In this document: one piece after another, positions 48,476 to 57,977 of the stretch | Layout of the letters: each line of letters begins with the position of its first letter | How positions within the stretch are numbered: position 1 is the first letter of the stretch | Source of the DNA: Physcomitrium patens | Lineage: Eukaryota; Streptophyta; Bryopsida; Funariales; Funariaceae | Direction: 5' to 3' | DNA: 64,000 nt | Assembly (NCBI RefSeq): GCF_000002425.4 | Contig: NC_037264.1 | Location: 8,712,886 to 8,776,885, forward strand | The notes under the pieces: generated by a model | Seen by the model: only the letters and a program-made list of their open reading frames with translations | Databases searched by the model: none | Told to the model about the DNA's origin: nothing | Made by a program: the position numbers and the translations under genes

Positions 48476-50771
48476 ATACAAAATAAGAATACCTAAAAAG
48501 AATATATGACAAAATTTATTGTATTTTGGATCAATAAATAATTTTGAAATCAAATCTTGATAATGACATGCTCCAACTTCCTTAATAATAATTCAAAATA
48601 TGTACTAATACAAAATACTTGAGGTTCTCATGACACATATATATAGTGATTGGATTAAAAGTACCTTTTACATAATGATATTATTTTTAAAATGAATCCA
48701 TAATTGCAAAAAGCTCTTGGTTGTAGATCTCAAAGTTGATCGTGGTTGTTGAAAATTTCTTGGAATAGAAAACTATTAAGTGGAACTTATTATCTACTCC
48801 TATTTATGACAACATTGCATCCATAACAAAGTTTGATGAATCTATTTCTATAAAAAATGCCTTTAAAATATTAATGCAATATAAGATTGATGTAAAAATA
48901 AATGGTAACTTTAAGGCTTTAATAGATATTTCAACTTCTTTGCTCCACTTAAATTTGTCTTTATAAATCAAATATATAAGAAGAGTCACAATTTGAAATT
49001 TATTTTTGATGAAGATGTGATAATAATTGGCAAACTTTAAAGAACATTAGACATCTTTCATTATTTTTGAATTCTTCAAATCTGTGATAGTTTAGAATTT
49101 CTTATGGTCTATTATAAGGCCATCATTTGAAATATTGTATCTTAAAAAGTCAACTTGAGCAGTGTAAAATACACACTCTTTTATTTTGGCAAATAATCTT
49201 ATATCTCTTAATTTTTATAATATACAACAAATATAAAATTTATGTTCTTTTATATTTTTAGAATAGATTAAAATAATATTAAAATAATATTAAAATGATA
49301 AAAAATAAATTCATTAAAAAATAAATTCATTAAAAAATAATAAAATATTATTTATTAAATATTGAAGAGAAACTATTATATTTATGAATCTAAAAGCCAT
49401 AACATTATATTTGAAATGTCCATACCTGATTTAAAACATAGTTTTTTATTTATCTCTTTTTTTAATGCATATCAAATTATATGCTCCTTGTAGATATATT
49501 TTTGTATAGATTTTTTCTTGATTTAATTGATTAAAAAGTCTTAAAATTAAAAAAAAAGATATCTATTTTTGATGGTGATCTTATTGGATCTTTGAGAGTC
49601 TATACATATTTGTAGAGATGTATCTTTTTTCTTTACAAATAAGATTGGAGCCCTTATTGGAGATTTAAAGTTTGTAGCCAAATTCTCGTCAATATACTCT
49701 TTAAGTATAGTCAATTTTTTTTGTGATAAGCTATAGATTGATCAAAATGGTGGCTGAGTTCTTTTTTGAAGATTGATAGAAGAATCACAAAGAAGATGCT
49801 TTATAAAAATATCTACATTCTTCTCTCAAAAATATCCTAATAATAATAATCTTGATACTAGCTTAGAATGCCACTTAAAGTCTTTTTTCTATCAAAAATA
49901 GATGTAGCATATATAACAAAAATTGATCTTTTTTTCGCAATATGTATGAAAGTTTTCATATCTATTAATAAAGGTTTAGATATATTGAACTTATGGATTT
50001 TTATTAAACTAGTAGAATCTTAGAATAAACTATAAAAAAATCAAGATTAGAAGAAATTTAGTCTATTTGAAGGTTATAATTTTTTTATTCAAGACAATCT
50101 TAAAATAATTAGATTAAAAAGAAATCTAATCATATTATATATTACTATATTATTATGATCTTTAATTGTTATATCTAAAGAATTTTTTTCATAGATAATG
50201 TCTCTAGAAGACAAAAAATGACCATCTATGACTTCTACATGTATAGATTTATTTTTCTTAATTAAAAATATTTCTTATTTTTTAACAAAAGCTTTGTCTA
50301 TAAGAACAAGCTAAGGTTCTTGAATTTTATAAAGCAAAGACTTTGTGATTTTTTGGTCCTAAATAAACTTCTATAGTAAAATAAGGTGAAAGATTTGAGA
50401 AGAGAATAGAACCTTTATTAGGTGTTATATAAGATTTTAGTGACACAATCTCTATTATAGTTTAAAAAATTTATTTTTTGATACATCATCTTCTTCAACA
50501 ACTATGTTCTTTATTTTGTAATTATATTGTTTCTTTAGACAATGTTATATAATGTACAATATAAGGATTTTTTACAATATAAAGATGATCCTTTTTGATA
50601 ACATTGAATCTATTGTTGTTCAAAATAAGGTTTGAAATGTATTATGTTAATTTATATAGCTACTGGCCTTGATGAATAAACTTTTGCAAATTTAGAAGTT
50701 GTTACCATGACTTGACTTATACCTCTCTAATAAAATCTTTATTCTTGATATCTTTCAAAGAATCAATTATT
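46290..50771 (-). pseudogene. Decayed pol region of the old gypsy element
   Basis: Collinear with the younger chromovirus at 51.8-55.5 kb but AT-rich and full of stops. The best block is 48804-48989, reading YKDKFKWSKEVEISIKALK and IEIDSSNFVMDAMLS, matching the younger element's YKDKLEWGPLVEKAFQDLK and LKTDASDFTLGAVLS at the RNase H start. At about 46965-47330 it parallels the integrase C-terminus and chromodomain area. A run of about 27 A lies at 46778-46804. Confidence 0.78.
48434..48473. repeat. (AT)n microsatellite inside the old gypsy element
   Basis: Pure AT dinucleotide tract of about 20 units preceded by a T run. Confidence 0.95.
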
Positions 50772-50987
50772 TGTCACGGACACAGAAATATAGACTCGAG
50801 ATCTAACAAGAAGTTTAAGAAGAACTAGCAAGAACTAGATTAATCAGCTGAATACAAGAACAACACCAAAGAGGTAAGCTAGAGCTCCAAGAGATGTGTT
50901 GTCGAGACTGAAGAACTTTTCAGCCTCGATTCCAATATATACTCCTATTTAGGAAGCTTCTCAAGTAACTTCTATCAAATAGAAAAC

Positions 50988-51048
50988 TTCTAGAAGGTTC
51001 CAGAGACTTGCTTCTAGAAGGTTTTAGAAACTTGTTTCTAGAAGGTTC
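50988..51048 (-). promoter_or_regulatory. Heat-shock-element cluster, 3' LTR, proximal copy
   Basis: Alternating TTC and GAA triplets at 2-base spacing starting TTCTAGAAGGTTC. The central element here is slightly worn (TTTTAGAA instead of TTCTAGAA). Confidence 0.75.
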
Positions 51049-51118
51049 TAAGGACTATGTCCCTAACATCTTCTACCAACTAGGAAGCTTCTCAAGCAAT
51101 TTCTATCAAGTAAGAAGC

Positions 51119-51179
51119 TTCTAGAAGGTTCCAGAGACTTGCTTCTAGAAGGTTCTAGAAACTTGTCTCTAGAAGGTTC
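51119..51179 (-). promoter_or_regulatory. Heat-shock-element cluster, 3' LTR, distal copy
   Basis: Contains the perfect element TTCTAGAAGGTTCTAGAA at 51143-51160, with further TTC/GAA triplets on both sides. Confidence 0.8.
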
Positions 51180-51199
51180 TAAGGACTATGTCCCTAACA

Positions 51200-51213
51200 T
51201 CATCCCCTCCTTT
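51200..51213 (-). other. Polypurine tract of the chromovirus
   Basis: Minus strand reads AAAGGAGGGGATGA directly before the 3' LTR. This is the expected plus-strand primer for reverse transcription and confirms the element's orientation. Confidence 0.85.
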
Positions 51214-51734
51214 AGCTTCGAGGTCTCTGAGAAGCAATGTTGTTGTTAATCAGTACCAACATAAGAAAATGAAGATTTGTCGCATAACGTTTGCTATGAA
51301 CTCCAATTGTTGTTCACGAGGCAAGTGGTTAATTGGCCCTTAAAGCCAACGGTAGTGGCCTATGCTTTCGACTTTTGACCAATCATAAACTTCCATGTCC
51401 TCATTGTAAAATTGTCTTACAAACACGCCTTCTGGCTGACCATCGTAAGCAGGCTCAAACTCAAATACAATCACCAATGATCAATTATTCAGTATCTTCC
51501 GTCATCGTCATGGTGTAGATAATTCTTCATCTCGGGGTTGCCTTCGTGAGCTAGTTGGTTGAGATAATCTGACTGGCATAGTATCTATCTCTTGGCTATC
51601 CATATCTAAAGACCAAACTATGACTACTGAAAAAATTCTATTTTATCTTGGAGAAAATAACTACATCAACTACGAATTTTGGTGGTGTTTTCTCCCTTTC
51701 TTATATTCTTGGGTGAGCAAGCTTCAGAAGGAAG

Positions 51735-54700
51735 CTATCGTTGAACTGGCTTAGGTTTATGAGGATATTGTTGATGAAACTCCTGTACTTTTTGTGACGC
51801 ATTGGTGAGATTTTCAGTTGGCTTCCAAGTTCGCTCATTAATGTCGTAGTCGCACCAATGAATAAGATACTCTAACTTGCCCCACCTTCACCATGAATCC
51901 AGTACCTTTTCAACCTCATATTTCTCATGATTCTCAATCTCAATACTAGGTAGTGGACATTGCACTCTTCCAAGAAAAGACGATTCTCGATAAGGCTCCA
52001 ACAGAGAAACATGAAAGACTGGATGTACCTTCATAGAAGCCGATAATTCCAGATGGTACACCACTGGATTGATTTGCTTCTAAATGATAAATGGTCCCAA
52101 TCTTCGATAGTCCAACTTATCACATGGTCGCTTGGTCTTGATATTCCATCGAAGAAGCCATGCTTTATCTCCAATTTTGAAAGTAGGTGCTTGATTCCGA
52201 AATCTATCTGCAGACGCCTTGTAGGATTCTTGAGCGGATTGTAATTGAAGCTTCAATGTATTTTGAAGCTTTGATAGTTATTTCGTAAATCTTTCAGCTA
52301 CTAGATTGTTATTTGTTGACGAACTCAATAAATCAAGCTTCGGATGATATCCATAGTTGAAAAAGAATGGTGTATATTGAGTCGACGCATAGAAGGTGTT
52401 GTTATATGTAAACTCGGCTAGCGGCAGATATGTGGTCCAATCGTCTTGCTAATAGCTGATACTGCATCGTAAGTATTGTTCCAAGACTTGGTTCACCCGT
52501 TCCGTTTGGCCATCAATTTGAGGATGAAAAGCCGAAGAAAGCTTGATATCCACCTTCAGTATCTCAAAGAGAGATCTCCAAAACTTTGATACGAACTGGG
52601 TTCGTCGATCTGATACGATATCATCTGATAGTCCATGATATCGATACACATTATTGAGAAAGAGCCTTGCTGTGACTTCACTGGACGATGTCTTCTTACA
52701 AGGGACAAAGTGTGCCATCTTTGTAAGCCGATCTACGACGACAAAGATGCTGTCAAATGAGTTTGATGATGGCAGGTCCGTAATGAAGTCCATGGAAACT
52801 GAAGACCATGGTCGATTTGGAATTGGCAATGGCTGTATGAGTCCATAAGGGCGATGCCAAGGATTCTTGGATCTTGAACAGATGTCGCAGGAGAAGACAA
52901 AATCTTTCACATCCTTCCACATTTGGAGCCACCAAAAATCTTGAGAAATAAGCTCTAAGATCTCGTTGAATCCAAAATGTCTCGCAGCTGGAAAATCGTG
53001 GCGAGATTGAAGAACTCGGAGTCGTGCTGGTCTTTTTGGGATATACAACTGCTCCTTAAAGTATAAAAGATCTCCCTCCACCTTGAACTTGTTGTCATTG
53101 GCATGCTGCTTGATATCAATGGCTACTGAATCTTCAATGGTCACGGCACATACCTGATTCAGGAAGTCAGCATCAATTGGCACAATAGTAGCGCAAAGCT
53201 GAAATTGCTCTGGCTTCAACAATGTCATACATTGTTGATCAAACGCTGCTTCTCCAGCCTTTGGTACAAGATACGATCTCCTCGATAAAGCATCAGATAG
53301 TCCTTGCTGCTTTCTAGGTCGATAAGTGATAACAAAATCGAACCTAGATAGCGACATATTCCACCAAGCTTGACGTCGATTTAAAACTCGAGCTGACATG
53401 AAATACTCCAAATTCTTGTGATCTATGTATACGGTCACTGGGTATGTAGCTCCTTCAAGAAAGTGATGCCATTCTTGGAAAGAATCCACTATAGCAAGAA
53501 GTTCCTTATCGTAGATCTCATAATTGATTTCAGCAGCAGAGAACTTTCGAGAATAGAATGCAACCAGATGGAGCTTCTTATCTTCTCCCATTTGTGAAAG
53601 TACAGCTCCTAAAGTAAAATCCGAAGCATCAGTTTTTAAATAAAAGGCCTTTGTAAAGTCTGGATGTACCAAGATTGGAGTTGTAGTAAATGCGGTCTTC
53701 AGGTCTTGAAACGCCTTCTCTACTAGAGGTCCCCATTCCAGCTTATCTTTGTATGTCAATCGAGTGAGAGGAGCAGCAACTTGAGAGTAATTCTTGATGA
53801 AGATCCGATAGAAGTTGGCAAAACGAAGAAAACATTGTACTTCTCTAACCGTCTTCGGAACCTCTCAAGACACGATTGCTTCGACCTTCTTGGGGTCCAA
53901 CTTCAAGCCTTCCGTAGTCGCAATGAATCCCAAAAACTCCATCTCTATTTGGTGAAATAAACACTTCTCTAACTTGGCATATAGTCCTCGCTCGCATAGT
54001 TTTTCCAAGACCAAACGAACGTGCTTTTCATGCTCTTCTTCGTTTTTGGAGAATATCAGAATATCATCCAAATAGATGACAACAAAATCATTAAGGTGCT
54101 CTCAAAAAATGTCATTCATCATATGTTGAAAGACCGCTGGAGCATTGGTAAGACCAAAGTGCATGACATTATACTCAAAATGACCATACCTTGTACGGAA
54201 CGCTGTCTTCCACTCATCTCCTTCCTTGATTCATACGAGGTTATAAGCTCCCTTTAGATCAATTTTTGTAAAGATCCTTGCACGTCCAAGTTGTTCTAAG
54301 AGACTAGAAATGAGGGTAACAGATAACGATTCTTCTTTGTTACCTTGTTGAGGCCTCGATAGTCCACGCACATCTGCAACGAGCCATCTTTTTTCTTCAC
54401 AAATAAGATGGGTGCTCCAGCTGGCGATTTTGAATGACAAATGAAGTTCTTGGCTAGATTCTCGTCGATGTAATTCCGTAACTCCGCCAACTCTATCTGT
54501 GATAGATTGTAGATTGGGCCAAAAGGCGGTTGTGGTCCTTCCTACAAGTCTATGGTGCAATCATATGGTCGGTGTTCTGGTAGCATGTCGGCATTCTTCT
54601 TTTGAAACAGTCTTTAAAATCCTTATATTGCTCAGGTATATTTGCTGTTGAGATCTTCTCCCCGGTAGTTGGAGTCGCATAAATGACAAATGATGTGCCT

Positions 54701-55206
54701 TCCTTGGATGATCTTATAAACGCTCTTGCTCTAATGAATAAGGATTTCTCTATTCGGGGTTTTCTACTAGGCTTGCTCTTGGGTGGTTTTGTCGAAAAGG
54801 TCATCTTCCGTAACTTCCAATCTATGGATGGGTTATGCTTTTCCAACCAAGAAAGACAAAGAATAACTGGATTTGATGGGGTTCTAATAATATTGAAAAT
54901 AATATGACTACTATGGCCCTTAAACGTCACTTCTATAGGTTCTGATTCATGGGTGACACTACCAGACAATAAAGGTCGCCCATCTATGACCTCAACATGA
55001 ACAGGTTTGGATTTTTGTACTAAAGGGATCTTATGACACTTCGTAAATTTTTCGTTTAAGAAACAAGCAGATGCTCCTGAATCTAATAATACTAAGGTTC
55101 GCAGTTTCTGAGGGCCAATAAACAAAGGGATTGTAAAGCAAAGGGCAGGTTGAGCAGAAAGAAAAGAAGCTGGTTGTTGTTGCAATATTTCACAGTCCAG
55201 CTGCAC
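51735..55206 (-). pseudogene. Chromovirus pol: protease, reverse transcriptase, RNase H, integrase, chromodomain
   Basis: Protease: LVLLDSGASACF at about 55066-55092. Reverse transcriptase: [12 protein letters not shown] and [11 protein letters not shown] near 54350-54440, FTKIDLKGAYNLV near 54240-54285, and the catalytic YLDD at 54063-54074. RNase H: TDASDFTLGAVLS, then YEIYDKELLAIV. Integrase: zinc-finger region ending CDICSR, MDFITDLP, SDRRTQF and HPQIDGQTERVN with the catalytic Glu after it. The C-terminal chromodomain (about 51755-51930) reads [11 protein letters not shown], a TGA, then KLEYLIHWCDYDINERTW. Premature stops: TGA before EHLND (near 54100), TGA after EAIVS (near 53863), TAG after RCSISY (near 52449), and TGA in the chromodomain. 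A frame shift near 54550 separates protease from reverse transcriptase. The largest intact stretch is 436 residues (53759-52449). Chromodomains direct integration to marked heterochromatin. Confidence 0.92.
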
Positions 55207-55211
55207 GGTTC

Positions 55212-56236
55212 CTATTGTAGCTGGGCATCCTCGTTTTCCTGAACAAACGCACCCCTAGTCTTGACAATACGTTGATTTTGCTTCTTGGGGCAGTTTCCAA
55301 CTTTGTGGCCTTCTTCACCGCAATACAAGCATAGACCTTCCTCCATATGCCGCTTTTTTTCTTCTAGAGTAAGAGATTTGACACGTACCGCATCAATTTG
55401 CATGTCTTCTACCTCTGAATGTGAATTCACGCTGCTTGCCGACATAGTTGAGGCGTGGCAAACTGTATATTGTCTTGAACGTTGGTCTTGGCGACGTTAG
55501 AATAGGCGGTTATCGTACTTCATAGCTTGGCTAATAGCTTCGTTGAGCGTTTGCGGGTCAGGAAGAGTTAACAACAAATCCTTCACATCATCTCTTAAAC
55601 CCCTATAGAATTGACTCATCAACGCTTCTTCATCCCAATTGATGTCGCATGCTAATTGTGTGAAGTCTGATGCATAAACTGATGTAGAGTGCATTCCTTG
55701 TCATAGTGATCGGATCTTTGTTGTAGCCCATCGAACCTTGTCGTGTTCACCAAATGCTTCCGCAAATGCCTCCAAAAAGGTTTCAAAGTTGTTTAGAAGG
55801 ACGATCGTTTCTCAAATAAAGGAGCAAACCATGATAGAGCTTGCCATGTAAATAAGGTTGCAACAAGTCCAACACGTGACTCCTCCGTTGAATAGCTTTC
55901 GGGCTGTAAAACTGTTATCAACCTGATTTGGTTGACGAATCCTTGAAACTTGGAATGCGTACCATCAAACTTGTCCGGAAGGCTAACTCGAGGCTCCTTA
56001 TGTTATAGAACCAGTGGTGCTTCTCAAACCTGAGGCAAAGTTGCTTCTCTAAGTGTAGAAGTTTGAGGCTGGTACAACCTAGATTGTGCCATCCCAGATG
56101 CTCCATCATTATGAAGCCTTGCCACGACTCCTTCAATCTTTGCAGTTCTTTGCGATAATGTAGCGAGGGCATTCATGATAGCATCTAACTTGGATTCCAA
56201 ACTTTCCGTTATACTAATGTCTTGGCCTCCGACCAT
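55212..56236 (-). pseudogene. Chromovirus gag with CCHC zinc knuckle, broken
   Basis: Starts at an ATG (56236-56234) reading MVGGQDISITESLESKLDAI. The text continues across several stops and frame shifts: a coil-like N-terminal part, a capsid-like part at 55497-55694 (FTQLACDINWDEEALMSQFY), and a nucleocapsid with CLYCGEEGHKVGNC, a perfect CX2CX4HX4C knuckle, at 55290-55331. Gag would package the RNA. The reading frame is broken in at least three places, so no full-length protein can be made. Confidence 0.85.
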
Positions 56237-56480
56237 TCTAAGAGAAGGACAAAAATGACTCTACAAGAAGATAATATTGGTTTAGAGGAGGGTACTCCGC
56301 AACCTCTAAAATGCCTTAAGAGCTTCAAGAAAAGAGATAATCCACTCTCTCCAAGAAGAATAAGACTCCAATATTGTAACAAAAGAAGTATCAGTTTAGA
56401 GGAGGATAATCCGCAACCTCTAAAATGCTAGTACACTTTCAAGCAGAGGGGTAATCCACACTCTAATGAGGAAGAAACAA

Positions 56481-56489
56481 GCTCTGATA
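56481..56489 (-). other. Primer-binding-like sequence, displaced from the LTR
   Basis: The minus strand reads TATCAGAGC, the core of the initiator tRNA-Met primer site TGGTATCAGAGC. It lies 27 bp inside the 5' LTR instead of adjacent to it, and the leading TGG is absent. Confidence 0.4.
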
Positions 56490-56680
56490 TGTGAGGTGAG
56501 TGAAGTCTTGACAAACTGTCACGAACATAGAAGTACAGACTCGAGATCTAACAAGAAGTTTAAGAAGAACTGGTAAGAACTAGATTAATCAGATGAATAT
56601 AAGAACAATACCAAAGAAGTGAGATAGAGCTCCAAGAGATGTATTGTCGAGACTGAAGAACTCTTCAGCCTCGATTCCAA

Positions 56681-56686
56681 TATATA
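56681..56686 (-). promoter_or_regulatory. TATA box of the chromovirus LTR promoter
   Basis: The minus strand reads GAGTATATATTGG, about 47 bp downstream of the nearest heat-shock-element cluster. A transcript would start near 56650 and run towards gag. The same box is at 50936-50941 in the other LTR. Confidence 0.65.
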
Positions 56687-56732
56687 CTCCTATTTAGGAA
56701 GCTTCTCAAGCAACTTCTATCAACTAGGAAAC

Positions 56733-56793
56733 TTCTAGAAGGTTCCAGAGACTTGCTTCTAGAAGGTTCTAGAAACTTGTCTCTAGAAGGTTC
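56733..56793 (-). promoter_or_regulatory. Heat-shock-element cluster, 5' LTR, proximal to TATA
   Basis: Plus strand reads TTC, GAA, TTC triplets at 2-base spacing, with the perfect four-unit element TTCTAGAAGGTTCTAGAA at 56757-56774 and partial elements on both sides (56733-56745 and 56786-56793). Heat-shock factors bind as trimers to three or more alternating nGAAn units, so this is a strong predicted site. The element is palindromic, so orientation does not matter. Confidence 0.82.
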
Positions 56794-56863
56794 TAAGGAC
56801 TATGTCCCTAACATCTTCTACCAACTAGGAAGCTTCTCAAGTAATTTCCATCAACTAAGAAGC

Positions 56864-56924
56864 TTCTAGAAGGTTCCAGAGACTTGCTTCTAGAAGGTTC
56901 TAGAAACTTGTCTCTAGAAGGTTC
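56864..56924 (-). promoter_or_regulatory. Heat-shock-element cluster, 5' LTR, distal copy
   Basis: Second copy created by the 131-bp duplication, again with the perfect TTCTAGAAGGTTCTAGAA at 56888-56905 and flanking partial elements. It starts about 20 bp inside the element's 5' end. Confidence 0.82.
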
Positions 56925-56949
56925 TAAAGACTATGTCTCTAACATTATT

Positions 56950-57459
56950 GCATATAATGGCTTGAGCAATAAATTAATTTATTGAATATATTCTTGATAT
57001 TGTCAATAATAAATCTTTCATATTGTCTTTTAATCCATATTGAAATTTATTGATAAGAGCTTTGTTATTTCAATGCATATCAAAAATAAGATTTTGGAAC
57101 TTTGTAACATATATGATGGCTAAACATGATCCTTGTCATAAAGATAGAAGTTGATTTCTATTATCTTTTTTTAATTAAATTACAAATCTATATTTACTTC
57201 CATCATGAATAGCATCCATAATTTTTCCTTCTATAGATGAGTAAAATAAATTCTCAAGTCAAATTACATGAAGATAATCCGTAATATCTAATATTAAATA
57301 AAAATTTCTACAAAGAGAAATAATTTACTTTCTTTAAGAAGAATAATCAATGTTTAGAAAACTAAAAGATAGCTCAAAGGTGGGTAGTCTCCAACCTTCA
57401 AAATATAATAATAAGCTACTTACTTCTAAAACAAAATAAGAAGAATAAGCTAGCTTTCT
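56950..57459 (-). pseudogene. Decayed gag region of the old gypsy element, beyond the insertion
   Basis: AT-rich sequence collinear with the younger element's gag (compare 55510-55750), including the region matching the gag text near the nested insertion point. Many stops. Next to the right LTR, 57441-57457 resembles the chromovirus leader near its primer-binding-like site. Confidence 0.65.
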
Positions 57460-57977
57460 TGTCATACTATCAAAGACATGAATTTTAAAGAATTAAAAGA
57501 TCAATAAATCCTTGTGTCACTCAAATAGATTAAAAAATTACTTATAGATGATAAAATATTAAACTACAAGGGCTATTGCCAAAGACAAGAGGACTAAAAA
57601 AATCTTGAAACAAGACTAAAGATTAAAAAGGCATAGATAAGATTGAAAAAGACTTCACTCTTATTAACTAGGAGTTACATGGCAACATTCTGTAGGACTT
57701 TCAATACATGTTGAATTTATAAGATATGTATCTTAACTTATAAGACAAGATTCTTATATGTGTACTACATTGCTAACTTATTTGACAAAGCTATCCACAC
57801 GTGGAATACATGGCTAATTTGTCGGCCAAATGTTTAACCTATTAATCAACTATAAACATATATAAAGTCAAATATGTATCTATAAAGTTTCTAAGAAGCT
57901 TTGCCTTAAGCTAATATTAAATCAACTTATATCTATCTTTTATCAATAATTTTTATTTAAGTAAATATTTATATTTG
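57460..57977 (-). repeat. 5' LTR of the old gypsy element
   Basis: About 518 bp, paired with 45778-46289. Begins TGTCATACTATCAAAG. Carries TTCTAAGAAGCTTTGC near its outer end. Confidence 0.82.

Larger units (their letters stand above)
50772..51199 (-). repeat. 3' LTR of the chromovirus
   Basis: 428 bp, same length as 56517-56944. It contains an internal 131-bp tandem duplication (units start at 51082 and 50951) and a TATATA at 50936-50941. Confidence 0.97.
50772..56944 (-). mobile_element. Chromovirus (Ty3/gypsy with chromodomain), near-complete but inactivated
   Basis: 6173 bp with two 428-bp LTRs (50772-51199 and 56517-56944) that begin TGTCACG and end CTAACA. A perfect 5-bp target duplication TTATT flanks it at 50767-50771 and 56945-56949. 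The LTRs differ at about two dozen positions with no indels (roughly 94 percent identity by eye), mostly transitions. The order on the minus strand is 5' LTR, gag, protease, reverse transcriptase, RNase H, integrase, chromodomain, polypurine tract, 3' LTR. The YLDDILIFS box and chromodomain place it among chromoviruses. Stops and frame breaks show it can no longer make its proteins. It sits in the gag part of the older gypsy element. Confidence 0.95.
56517..56944 (-). repeat. 5' LTR of the chromovirus
   Basis: 428 bp. Element strand runs from 56944 downwards: U3 with two heat-shock-element clusters, TATA box at 56686-56681, then R/U5. The 131-bp tandem units start at plus-strand positions 56827 and 56696. 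Confidence 0.97.
45778..57977 (-). mobile_element. Old Ty3/gypsy element, split by a younger nested element
   Basis: LTR-like direct repeats at 45778-46289 and 57460-57977 enclose 46290-50771 and 56950-57459; the space between is the younger element 50772-56944. Removing the insertion leaves about 6 kb, a normal gypsy length. Internal minus-strand text is homologous to the younger element's pol and gag, heavily decayed. Just inside the left LTR (about 46296-46316) the minus strand has a long A-rich purine run, as expected of a polypurine tract beside a 3' LTR. A possible target duplication TAATA (45773-45777 and 57978-57982) is weak because the area is AT-rich. Confidence 0.8.

Noticed and set aside
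50951..51199. Short regular repeats in the LTR considered as a CRISPR-like array
   Set aside because: They are two tandem units with TTC/GAA triplets inside a plant LTR, with no spacers of constant length.
52654..52848. Plus-strand frame inside the chromovirus integrase
   Set aside because: Antisense shadow of the pol frame at 52449-53759.
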